From assembly GCA_964631275.1 (NCBI GenBank), contig CAZVWQ010000001.1:88697-152696 (forward strand): 64,000 bases of DNA, given 5' to 3'. Shown here piece after piece: positions 53,523-61,200 of the stretch (positions are counted from its first letter, which is position 1; each line of letters opens with the position of its first letter). The notes beneath the pieces were generated by a model. That model had not been told where the DNA came from. It saw only the letters and a program-made list of their open reading frames with translations, and made no database searches. The translations under genes and the position numbers were made by a program. This stretch comes from CAZVWQ01 sp964631275. Lineage in GTDB: Bacteria > Patescibacteriota > JACMRA01.

Positions 53523-55381
53523 TATTTTTTGTTAGTATTTTTATAAATTTCTTTAATTTTTGTAATTATTTGTTCTACCGAGATTGAGCGACCATTGTAT
53601 TGTAATAATTTATAGTTAAATTTATGTCCAGTTTTGGCTGTAATAATTTGACCTAGTTGTCCATTATAGTTATTTTCAATCAGTAGGGTTTGGCTGGATT
53701 GATCCAAAAACTTCTGAAGCCTCTCAGTCTTAAATGGCCAAATGTATTCGTAGTGTAGATAGCTAATGTCTTTAGTCTCTTCAGCGTGGAGAATAGCTAG
53801 AGCATCTAAAATTGTATTTTTGTTACTACCCCAACTAATAATTCCAATTTGACTTGTTTTTGGTTGATTTAGTTCTGCACTGGCATCATATATTTTTGGT
53901 TCTGAAAGCTTGGCTATAATAACCTTGGATTTTTTGATTCTTTTTTTAATCATTTCAGACGAAGGCTGTGCATCTTCGGTAAGACTTCCGTCTTCGAGAT
54001 GTTCGTCTCCGTTAGCAAAGTAAATCGTGCGGCTACTACCTGGCAACCAACGCTTAGAAATTCCAGTTTCGGTCAGTTTAAATCTGTCAGTCGAGTTTAA
54101 TTTTTCTACTAGGTTGTATTTTTGTTCTTCGGCTGTTTGTTTATTAATTTTTGTAGGTAAATTGTCTACAAAATGACTTTCTTCCACACTAATATATCGT
54201 TCAATCGGAATAAGATTTTCTTTAAAAGGCTCATGAGTACTAAAACTCATAGCAATAGCAGCCTCAGTAAGAATAATTACTGGAACTTGAAATTCTTCGG
54301 CAAGATTATGAGCATGTTGGGTTAGTTCGTAACAACTCTCAGGATCGGAGCAAGCTATGACGATTCTGGCAAATTCTCCATGACTAGAATTAATAGCTAA
54401 ATTAAGGTCTCCCTGTCCAGTCCAAGTTGGCAAGCCTGTAGCTGGTCCTGGTCTCTGAGCTAAGACTATTACTAGGGGAGTTTCAATCATGGCTGCTAGA
54501 GAGACAGTCTCGGTCATCAAGTCATAACCTCCACCTGAGGTAGCACACATAGCTCTAGTCCCAGCAAAACTAGAACCTAAGGTAGCTTGAGCTACAGAGA
54601 TTTCGTCTTCTAGTTGTTTGACAAGCATACTAGTTTTTGGGGCTACTTTGGCTAGATATACTAAGATAGAACTAGCAGGGGACATAGGGTAACCATAGTA
54701 AGCTCGCACTCCAGCTTGAATAGCTCCTAATCCAATTGCCGAATTACCATCAATCAAAATCCTATCTTCACCAGTTTGACTTGGTTTTGGTAGGTTTATC
54801 AAATTATCACTTAGATTAAGATTTTCAGGCTTAAAATTATAACCCCCTTCGGCACAACGGTGATTGATTGGAATAAGATCAGGTTTTTTATAAAATTGTT
54901 TGCTTATTTGACTTTTGAGAGCCTCTAGATCCAAATCAAGAACCTTCCACAAAAAACCAAGCAAAACCACATTTGTCATAACTATATTACCTCCTTCAGA
55001 TAAAGCAATTTCTCTAGCTGGAACAATAACTATTTGCAAATTTTTTTCTTCAGCAATTCTTGGTAAGTTTTTGATAGCTTTTTGCCATCTCTCGAAGCCA
55101 TGGATTAGAAGTCCACCTTCAGTTAAAGTCTCTAAACAGTCTAAGACTCCTTCACGGTCAGCACCTAAACCAATGTTAATTTTTTCTGAAATTCCTCTAA
55201 TAACTTGATCCGAGAAGTTAATCTGAATATTAGACCGACCACCTTTAATTAAAGAATTAAACTCTCTCTCACCATAAACCCAATAACCTAGGTTTTTAAG
55301 GGCTTTCATGACAATCATTCCGGTGGATTCGATCCCCATTCCTTGTTCTCCAGCAATTTTGATAACAGTACGACTAAACAT
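53522..55381 (-). CDS. 2-oxoacid:ferredoxin oxidoreductase, fused gamma-alpha subunit
   Basis: Part of the enzyme that turns 2-oxoglutarate, pyruvate or related acids into acyl-CoA while reducing ferredoxin. 619 residues: the N-terminal gamma domain (VIKIAGEQGMGIESTGMIV, FNSLIKGGRSNIQI) and the alpha domain from about 200 (DGNSAIGLGAIQAGVRAYYGYPMSPAS, CATSGGGYDLMTETVSLAAMIETPLV, RPGPATGLPTWTGQGDL), as in KorA-type chains. The TPP-binding beta subunit, normally adjacent, is not present on either side. The acyl-CoA synthetase at 25.7-27.8 kb could use its product. Which 2-oxoacid it uses is unknown. Confidence 0.92.
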   Translation of the reverse strand: MFSRTVIKIAGEQGMGIESTGMIVMKALKNLGYWVYGEREFNSLIKGGRSNIQINFSDQVIRGISEKINIGLGADREGVLDCLETLTEGGLLIHGFERWQKAIKNLPRIAEEKNLQIVIVPAREIALSEGGNIVMTNVVLLGFLWKVLDLDLEALKSQISKQFYKKPDLIPINHRCAEGGYNFKPENLNLSDNLINLPKPSQTGEDRILIDGNSAIGLGAIQAGVRAYYGYPMSPASSILVYLAKVAPKTSMLVKQLEDEISVAQATLGSSFAGTRAMCATSGGGYDLMTETVSLAAMIETPLVIVLAQRPGPATGLPTWTGQGDLNLAINSSHGEFARIVIACSDPESCYELTQHAHNLAEEFQVPVIILTEAAIAMSFSTHEPFKENLIPIERYISVEESHFVDNLPTKINKQTAEEQKYNLVEKLNSTDRFKLTETGISKRWLPGSSRTIYFANGDEHLEDGSLTEDAQPSSEMIKKRIKKSKVIIAKLSEPKIYDASAELNQPKTSQIGIISWGSNKNTILDALAILHAEETKDISYLHYEYIWPFKTERLQKFLDQSSQTLLIENNYNGQLGQIITAKTGHKFNYKLLQYNGRSISVEQIITKIKEIYKNTNKK

Positions 55382-55405
55382 ATATTTTTATATGAAAAAA
55401 ATAAA

Positions 55406-55497
55406 GCCTCCGCAAAAAATCAATTTTACTACTAAGTGTGGATATTTTATCGTCAAATCTACTATATTTAGTATTTTTCTTAGAAAACTGCGGAAGT
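55406..55497. repeat. inverted-repeat element R4 (copy 2)
   Basis: 92 bases bounded by GCCTCCGCA and TGCGGAAGT, related to the element at 12110-12193. It lies between the divergent oxidoreductase and ilvC genes, so it is not simply a terminator. Confidence 0.65.
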
Positions 55498-55627
55498 TTT
55501 AATAAAAAAGATATTTTTAAAATTTTATATGTCCGTCAAGAAGCTTTATATTTTGTACTTTACAAATTCAATTTTTTTTTTGAACTTAAATACTAACCAA
55601 CTATAAAACTAATAATTATATACTAAA

Positions 55628-56629
55628 ATGTCAGATAGATCAGTATTTTATGATCAAAATACCAAAGTAGATATTCTAGAAAATAAAACTATAGCAGTAA
55701 TTGGCTACGGAGCTCAAGGTAGAGCCCAAGCTCGAATGCTCTTTGAAAGCGGAATAAAAGTAATCGTCGGAGTTAGAGAAGGAGGGGCTAGCTGGCAAAA
55801 AGCTCAAGAAGATGGCCTAGAGGTAGCCACAATCGACCAAGCAGCAAAAGCAGCTCAGATAATACATATTCTTATTCCAGATGAAAATCAAAAAAAAGTT
55901 TACACAGAACAAATCGAATCAAATTTGGATAAAGGTGATATTTTGAGTTTCTCTCACGGATTTAATATTGTTTTTAAAAGAATTTTACCAAAAGAAGGAA
56001 TTGGAGTAATTATGGTAGCCCCTAAGGCTCCAGGAACAGAAGAATACAAAGAATATCGTCGTGGCTTTGGTGTGCCAGCTCTATTTGCAGTCGAAAAAGA
56101 AAACTCAGAAAATACAGCTAAAGAAACTGCTCTCGCTATGTGCAAGGCTATGCAATTTACAAGGGCAGGTGTAATGGAAGCAACTTTTGCTGAAGAGGCT
56201 TATGAAGATCTGTTTGGTGAACAAGCAGTACTTTGTGGAGGTTGCACAGAATTAGTAAAAACTGGATTCGAAGTCCTTACCGAAGCTGGCTATCCGCCAG
56301 AATTTGCTTATTTTGAATGTTTACACGAACTCAAACTAATTGTGGATCTACTCTACGAAGGTGGAACTAAGAGAATGTGGGAAGTCGTTTCTAATACTGC
56401 AGAGTATGGAGGTTTAACTAGAGGGTCTAGAGTGATTACACCACAAGTCAAAGAAGAAATGAAAAAAATCCTAAAAGAAGTAGAGTCTGGTCAGTTTGCC
56501 GAAGAATTTATTACTGAATACGAAAAGGACAACTTTAAAAATATCCTAGAAATGAGACAAAAAGAAGGCGAACACCCAATTGAAATAGTTGGCAACAAGA
56601 TCAGAGATATGTTTAGAAAAGATTCGTAA
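55628..56629 (+). CDS. ilvC: ketol-acid reductoisomerase (class I)
   Basis: Second common step of valine, leucine and isoleucine synthesis. 333 residues: Rossmann loop IAVIGYGAQGRAQARML, IHILIPDENQ, LSFSHGFNI with the conserved His, VAPKAPGTEEYKEYRRGFGVPALFAV, and metal ligands in EEAYEDLFGEQAVLCGG and ECLHELKLIVDLLYEGG. Length is that of class I. The segment after the loop, VGVREGGASW, is Arg-containing and probably prefers NADPH. No ilvB/N or ilvD is adjacent. It could supply 2-ketoisovalerate to LeuA (12.3 kb), though they are 43 kb apart. Confidence 0.95.
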   Translation: MSDRSVFYDQNTKVDILENKTIAVIGYGAQGRAQARMLFESGIKVIVGVREGGASWQKAQEDGLEVATIDQAAKAAQIIHILIPDENQKKVYTEQIESNLDKGDILSFSHGFNIVFKRILPKEGIGVIMVAPKAPGTEEYKEYRRGFGVPALFAVEKENSENTAKETALAMCKAMQFTRAGVMEATFAEEAYEDLFGEQAVLCGGCTELVKTGFEVLTEAGYPPEFAYFECLHELKLIVDLLYEGGTKRMWEVVSNTAEYGGLTRGSRVITPQVKEEMKKILKEVESGQFAEEFITEYEKDNFKNILEMRQKEGEHPIEIVGNKIRDMFRKDS

Positions 56630-56644
56630 TTTTTGATCTTTTTT

Positions 56645-57133
56645 ATGAAAAAAAGCAATTCATTCAAAATAACTACATAATTAATAATTATAAAAAAGTC
56701 TTAGCTTTAGTATTAATCCTTTTTTATTTTGCAATTGGTATATATAATTTACAAACTGTTGGGGTTACTAGCAATGAAGTTACTCATTTAGCTACTTCTC
56801 ATGTTATTCTCAACTTTCCAAAATGAATTTAGAACATCCTATCTTACAAAAGAGTTTAAATGCTGTTTTGGTTAGGTTTAGATATCCTGGGTTTACTTCT
56901 TCAGAAAGCGAACAGTATGCCCGTGGTAGAGATTAGTCTTATACTATAACTCAAATTTACAAAACTTTGACCCATAAAATAGGTATTAATCAACATTAAA
57001 AAATAGGTTTGAAGTATGATTATTTTTTGATTAACAGTTTTTATGATGGTAAAGATATTTTACGTGATTCTAATTTAATATATCTATTTTTCAATAGTTT
57101 GCTTTTAGTTTGCTTATTTGCACTTATATTTTA
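56645..57133 (+). pseudogene. broken GT39/ArnT-type mannosyltransferase, interrupted by R2
   Basis: Frame fragments resemble the N-terminal part of lipid-linked sugar transferases. KKVLALVLILFYFAIGIYNL (membrane helix) is followed by GVTSNEVTHLATSHVILNF, then, after a frameshift, MNLEHPILQKSLNAVLVRF, matching the family pattern DExxHxxxGYxYL...xNxEHPPLxKxLAALPLL. The frame GFTSSESEQYARGRD ends exactly where the R2 element (56934-57022) begins. It resumes after it with FLINSFYDGKDILRDSNL and a further hydrophobic helix, and stops at 57131-57133 where R1 begins. About 130 residues of an originally ~500-residue protein remain. Confidence 0.6.
56934..57022 (-). repeat. MITE-like R2 (full, 89 bp) inside a gene remnant
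   Basis: Begins TAGTCTTATACTATAACTC and ends TTTGAAGTATGATTA. It has the same length as two other copies and lies within the GT39 remnant, with remnant coding sequence on both sides. The TIRs are more diverged than in the other copies. Confidence 0.8.
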
Positions 57134-57203
57134 GTTTAGATAAGGAATTTATTTCCTTATGAAGAGCTAAATTTAGGTTAATAGTAAACGAATTAGGTAT
57201 AGG
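57134..57203 (+). repeat. dispersed repeat R1 (right part)
   Basis: Contains AAGGAA-TTTA-TTTCCTT, a perfect hairpin stem variant, then GAGCTAAATTTAGGTTAATAG and GAATTAGGTATAGG. It adjoins the end of the GT39 remnant. Confidence 0.7.
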
Positions 57204-57396
57204 TAAATATTTTTAACTTTAATTAGCTATAAAAGTTTTTTATTAACTTTATTTTTTTAGAGTACATAAACTTGTAATCAAAATTTTTGTAACTAATTAA
57301 TTTTATCTTTTTTTGTGAAAATTTTTTCAAAACAATTTAATTTTGTTTAGTGTCTAACTTTAAATAAACAAAAAATCATATTAATCAGAATTTTTT

Positions 57397-57485
57397 TGGT
57401 GCGCTCGAGAGGACTTGAACCTCCACGCCCGATAACGGGCACAGCCACCTCAAGGCTGCGTGTCTACCAATTCCACCACGAACGC
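57397..57485 (-). tRNA. tRNA-Leu (GAG)
   Basis: Minus strand. Acceptor GCGTTCG pairs with CGAGCGC (one G-T pair); anticodon stem CAGCC/GGCTG with loop TTGAGGT (GAG); a long variable arm with GCCCGTTATCGGGC; T-loop TTCAAGT; and an encoded CCA. Confidence 0.95.
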
Positions 57486-57735
57486 AATTTTTGCAAGTTT
57501 CAGCTTTAAATATAAAGTTTTTTTAGTTCTAAACTTAAGGTTAATAACTCAATACTATTATTTTTTCGTCAAGAAGACTCAGAATTCCTTCTTTTATTTA
57601 GTATAAACAAAAAATCACAAAATTAATTTGCAACAATAGCAGGTTTACAAAACTTTAGAATTAACTTTTTTTATATTTACCTCAGACAACCTTGATAATT
57701 AAAATAAATTTTACTCACTTTATAAAAACATCATC

Positions 57736-58800
57736 ATGGGATTAAATCTAAATCTGCAATTAGCAAAACGAATTACCCAAAAAACTCTGGAAAAAACAAT
57801 TCTAGATTACGGATTCAAGCGTCGAGGAAAAAATAAATATATTTGGTTCGAAGATGAACAAACTACTTCATTGACAGGTTGTTATCTATATTATAACGTC
57901 CCTAGCCCCCTAGATCAAAAAATCTTGCCGAATCGAGTCAAGTTGATTATCAACGCTGCAACCTATGATTATCGTAGCTACGAAGACCTAGAGATGCAAA
58001 ACCTTATTATCGAAAAGTTGCAAAAAGAGTTTGGAGGTACAATTTATAACCCGCATCTCAAATCTAACGAATTATTTATTAATAATTTAACAAAACTAAC
58101 CTCAGCCGAAAAAAAATTCAGCTTGGTTTTACACAACTTTGAAAGTAAAATAAAAACTTTTGGAGCTTTTTTTACCAAAGATAATCCAGATTATGAAGAC
58201 AATCCTCAAGTTTATAGTCTTCTAATTCCTTTTTTGGTTTCTTTATTTGAGAGTTTTTTTTACGAGTTTTTTGTAGCTTATCTAGATGCTTATCCAGAAA
58301 AATTAGACCAAATTCTATCATATCGTAATAGACTAAGATTAAATTATTACGACCTCAAAAATATCCTTAGAGAAGATAAAACCCTAAGTGAGGTGGAAGC
58401 TCAAAATCATAATTTTCAGAATTTACAATCTTTAGATCAAGCTTTTTATGAGATTATGGGTTTGAATATTCTTAATCTTTGGAGGCTAAAAGTCAACCTA
58501 GGAGATAAAAAATTAGATCTTTTACAATCATTAGAAAATCTAATTAGGCTGAGGCACAAAATCATCCACAAAGCTTTCTTAGATGAAGAACTAACACAAC
58601 AAAATCTAATTATCTTTAGACAAACTATAGAACAAGTTATAACTAAATTTATTGATTATTTAAACAAAAAAGGTTATCGTATCGGACTTTCTAAATATCT
58701 TGAGATTAACTTAGAATCTAAAATAAAAACTCAAAAACCTAAACAAAAGTTAAAGCCAAAAGAAATAAGTATTCCAAAAGTATTCGTTGGTGAGGAATAA
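57736..58800 (+). CDS. HEPN-domain protein with DUF4304-like N-terminus
   Basis: A 354-residue cytoplasmic protein. Residues 1-110 (KTILDYGFKRRGKNKYIWF, then beta strands) resemble DUF4304. Residues ~155-310 form a helical bundle, IPFLVSLFESFFYEFFVAYL ... LENLIRLRHKIIHKA. R273-x4-H278 (RHKIIH) fits the RX4-6H active-site motif of HEPN ribonucleases, and the preceding helix order fits RiboL-PSP/MAE-type HEPN. The C-terminal tail is Lys/Pro-rich. HEPN RNases often act in toxin-antitoxin or antiviral systems; no antitoxin is adjacent. It lies ~100 bases upstream of the HAD-Der gene on the same strand. The function is inferred from motifs. Confidence 0.6.
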   Translation: MGLNLNLQLAKRITQKTLEKTILDYGFKRRGKNKYIWFEDEQTTSLTGCYLYYNVPSPLDQKILPNRVKLIINAATYDYRSYEDLEMQNLIIEKLQKEFGGTIYNPHLKSNELFINNLTKLTSAEKKFSLVLHNFESKIKTFGAFFTKDNPDYEDNPQVYSLLIPFLVSLFESFFYEFFVAYLDAYPEKLDQILSYRNRLRLNYYDLKNILREDKTLSEVEAQNHNFQNLQSLDQAFYEIMGLNILNLWRLKVNLGDKKLDLLQSLENLIRLRHKIIHKAFLDEELTQQNLIIFRQTIEQVITKFIDYLNKKGYRIGLSKYLEINLESKIKTQKPKQKLKPKEISIPKVFVGEE

Positions 58801-58903
58801 CAAGTCTTATCCTAAAAAATTCATATAGAATCGTCTACTACTTGCGTGACTAAAAAAACTCTGGAAAAACTATTTTATAAAAATTTATTTAAAAAACCTT
58901 TAT

Positions 58904-61189
58904 ATGTTAGATAAAAATCTAAAAAAAATCAAAGATAAAAAAACTCTAGCCGAATACCTTAGAGCGAAATATTTTAGTTTTAATAAACTTATCAATTCTA
59001 CAGAAACTTTAATCAAAAAGAAAAAACTAGAGGGCTACAATATTTTTTATTTAAGTAATATTACCTCTTACGGATTCAAACCTTATAAGGATTTAGAAAT
59101 TTGGAAATTCTTCGACGGAGGTCTGGTAGCTGGGGATGAGAGTTACCAAAAACCCGAACCAAAAATATATCGAGAGCTAGAACAAAAATATAACCTTAAC
59201 CCAGAAGAAACTATCTACATTGATGATCGCAAAGAAAACTTAGAGCCAGCTAAAGACTTAGGTTGGGAAACTATTCTCTACGATTCAGAACTAAGCAATC
59301 TAGACAAGGAAATAGCTCATATTAATGAAGAGGTTTATAAAATTCCTAAAATTCTTTTTTTAGGTAAACCAAATGTAGGTAAAAGTTCTCTTTTTAACGC
59401 CATGGCTCTAGAAGAAATCCAAATTGTAACTGACGTAGCTGGCACAACCTTAAGTGTAAATGAAACCGAGATTCAGAGAGACTCTAAGTCAACTTACAAA
59501 TATAATTTTAGGTCTATAAAAAATTACATATTTGATTTATCTGGCGTAATCTTACTTACTAATGGTCTCAATCAAGAAATTTTTGATTACATTTTTAACC
59601 TAAAAAAGTCTGAAAATAAAGTCTATTACCTAACTAATCAATCTGAATTAGGCATGGAAGAAATTAAAAAAAGTGGAGTTTTAGATATTTTTGATGGTGG
59701 GGTGGCTAGTTTTGAAATTGGTAGCTACAAACCAAATCCTGAGATTTTTGAACACTTAATTGATAAATATCAGATTAATCCGAAAACAAGCTTCTTCCTT
59801 GATGATTCTAGAGACAATGTTGAAGCTGCTAGAAATTTAGGATTTTTGGCTTATACCTACGAACTAGGAATGGATGTAGAAGAACTGCTCAAAAAAGCTA
59901 ATCAAGAATTACAAGAAGAGTTTGAAATTCAAGAAAAAAAGAAATATCTACTTCTAGATTCTGCTGGAATTAGGAGAACTAGCCAAAGAAAATTAGGTGC
60001 CGAGACATTTGCCACCTACCGAACAATTCAAGCGGCCTACGAAGCTGATGTTATTTGTCTTGTAGTTGACGGTTCAGAACCTATTACTCATCAAGATCAG
60101 GTTGTTGCTGGTATTGCTAAAGAGGCTGCTAAAGGTGTAGTTGTAGTAGCTAATAAAGCTGACCAAGTCTCGCCAGAAAAACGTTTAGATTTTGTAAAAG
60201 AATTTGAAACCAAATTTGCCTTTTTAAAAATTAAAAAATTCCTCTGGGTTTCCGCTAAACAAGCTTTTGAAAGATTAAGTTTAGACTTGGATACTCAAAA
60301 TTTAGAAGAACCAAAAGATTTAATTTTTGACTTTGACTCAACCTGGGTACTAGGTATTAGTGAAGATATAACAAAAGACTTATTAACTAAAGATCTAAAA
60401 ACGCAGACTGAAATAAAAAATTTTCTAGAATCTAAAAACGCAAAAATATATTCTCAGTTTTTAGACCAAATAAAAAAATTGCAAACCTACAAAAAAATTA
60501 GAATCGGCCTTATTTCTAATCTTGAAGAAGACTCAGTTAAAAAAATTCTTGATTTGTACGAAATCAAGGTAAATGTCATCAAAGCTAAAAGTAATCTTAA
60601 TCTGACTCAAAAACTACTAGAAATAAATTCCGAGTGGCAAAATTCACAATTCAATTTATATTATTTTAGTCAGGATAATCTTAATTTCTTTGAGCTAGAA
60701 AGCATCTTAAATAAAAGCAAAATCATAGGCTGTGGCTGGGAAACTAAAAACCTCCCTGCCCTAAAATCAATTTTACCAAAAAAACAAATTCTCAAAAAAT
60801 TTATTGAAATTCATAAAGTCTTTCCAAAAATTTTAACTATTGATAAACCAATCTGGGATCTTGAGCAAATCTGGGAGACAATCGATGAAGCTCTAGCTGA
60901 AAGAAATCAAGAAATCTCTAGGTCGCAATTACGTAAAATCTTTAATTATTTAGTTAAACAAAAAAGACCGCAAAAACTTAGAAACAAACAAAAAACAGTA
61001 ATGTATGATCTATTGTTTATTAAATCTAGCCCACCAACATTCGAGCTCTTAGTTAAGGACAAAAGTACAGTTCACTGGTCTTATATAAGATTTTTAGAAA
61101 ATTTACTACGAAGAAACTTCAAATTCGAAAACACTGAAATAAAAGTAAAACTCAAAGAAGTCAGCCAAAAAAAAGTTATGAGTTACTAA
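58904..61189 (+). CDS. der: Der-type GTPase interleaved with three HAD-like domains
   Basis: A 761-residue mosaic. Residues 1-140 are a HAD-like domain lacking motif 1 (YLSN; QKPEPKIY; IYIDDRKENL). The GTPase starts at residue 148: G1 GKPNVGKSS (154-162) and G2 VAGTT (178-182). A second HAD domain (about 195-335: IFDLSGVI, YYLTNQS, KPNPEIFEHL, FFLDDSRDNVEAARNLGF) sits between switch I and switch II. The GTPase resumes with G3 DSAGIRR (352-358), G4 NKAD (417-420) and G5 SAK (450-452). A third HAD-like domain follows (about 470-625: LIFDFDSTW, IGLISN), then DEALAERNQEISRSQL and a Der KH-like C-terminus (SSPPTFELLVKD, YIRFLENLLRRNF). Der normally has two GTPase domains and no HAD; here the first GTPase domain is missing. 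Der matures the 50S subunit; the HAD role is unknown. Confidence 0.85.
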   Translation: MLDKNLKKIKDKKTLAEYLRAKYFSFNKLINSTETLIKKKKLEGYNIFYLSNITSYGFKPYKDLEIWKFFDGGLVAGDESYQKPEPKIYRELEQKYNLNPEETIYIDDRKENLEPAKDLGWETILYDSELSNLDKEIAHINEEVYKIPKILFLGKPNVGKSSLFNAMALEEIQIVTDVAGTTLSVNETEIQRDSKSTYKYNFRSIKNYIFDLSGVILLTNGLNQEIFDYIFNLKKSENKVYYLTNQSELGMEEIKKSGVLDIFDGGVASFEIGSYKPNPEIFEHLIDKYQINPKTSFFLDDSRDNVEAARNLGFLAYTYELGMDVEELLKKANQELQEEFEIQEKKKYLLLDSAGIRRTSQRKLGAETFATYRTIQAAYEADVICLVVDGSEPITHQDQVVAGIAKEAAKGVVVVANKADQVSPEKRLDFVKEFETKFAFLKIKKFLWVSAKQAFERLSLDLDTQNLEEPKDLIFDFDSTWVLGISEDITKDLLTKDLKTQTEIKNFLESKNAKIYSQFLDQIKKLQTYKKIRIGLISNLEEDSVKKILDLYEIKVNVIKAKSNLNLTQKLLEINSEWQNSQFNLYYFSQDNLNFFELESILNKSKIIGCGWETKNLPALKSILPKKQILKKFIEIHKVFPKILTIDKPIWDLEQIWETIDEALAERNQEISRSQLRKIFNYLVKQKRPQKLRNKQKTVMYDLLFIKSSPPTFELLVKDKSTVHWSYIRFLENLLRRNFKFENTEIKVKLKEVSQKKVMSY

Positions 61190-61200
61190 GCAACTATTGG

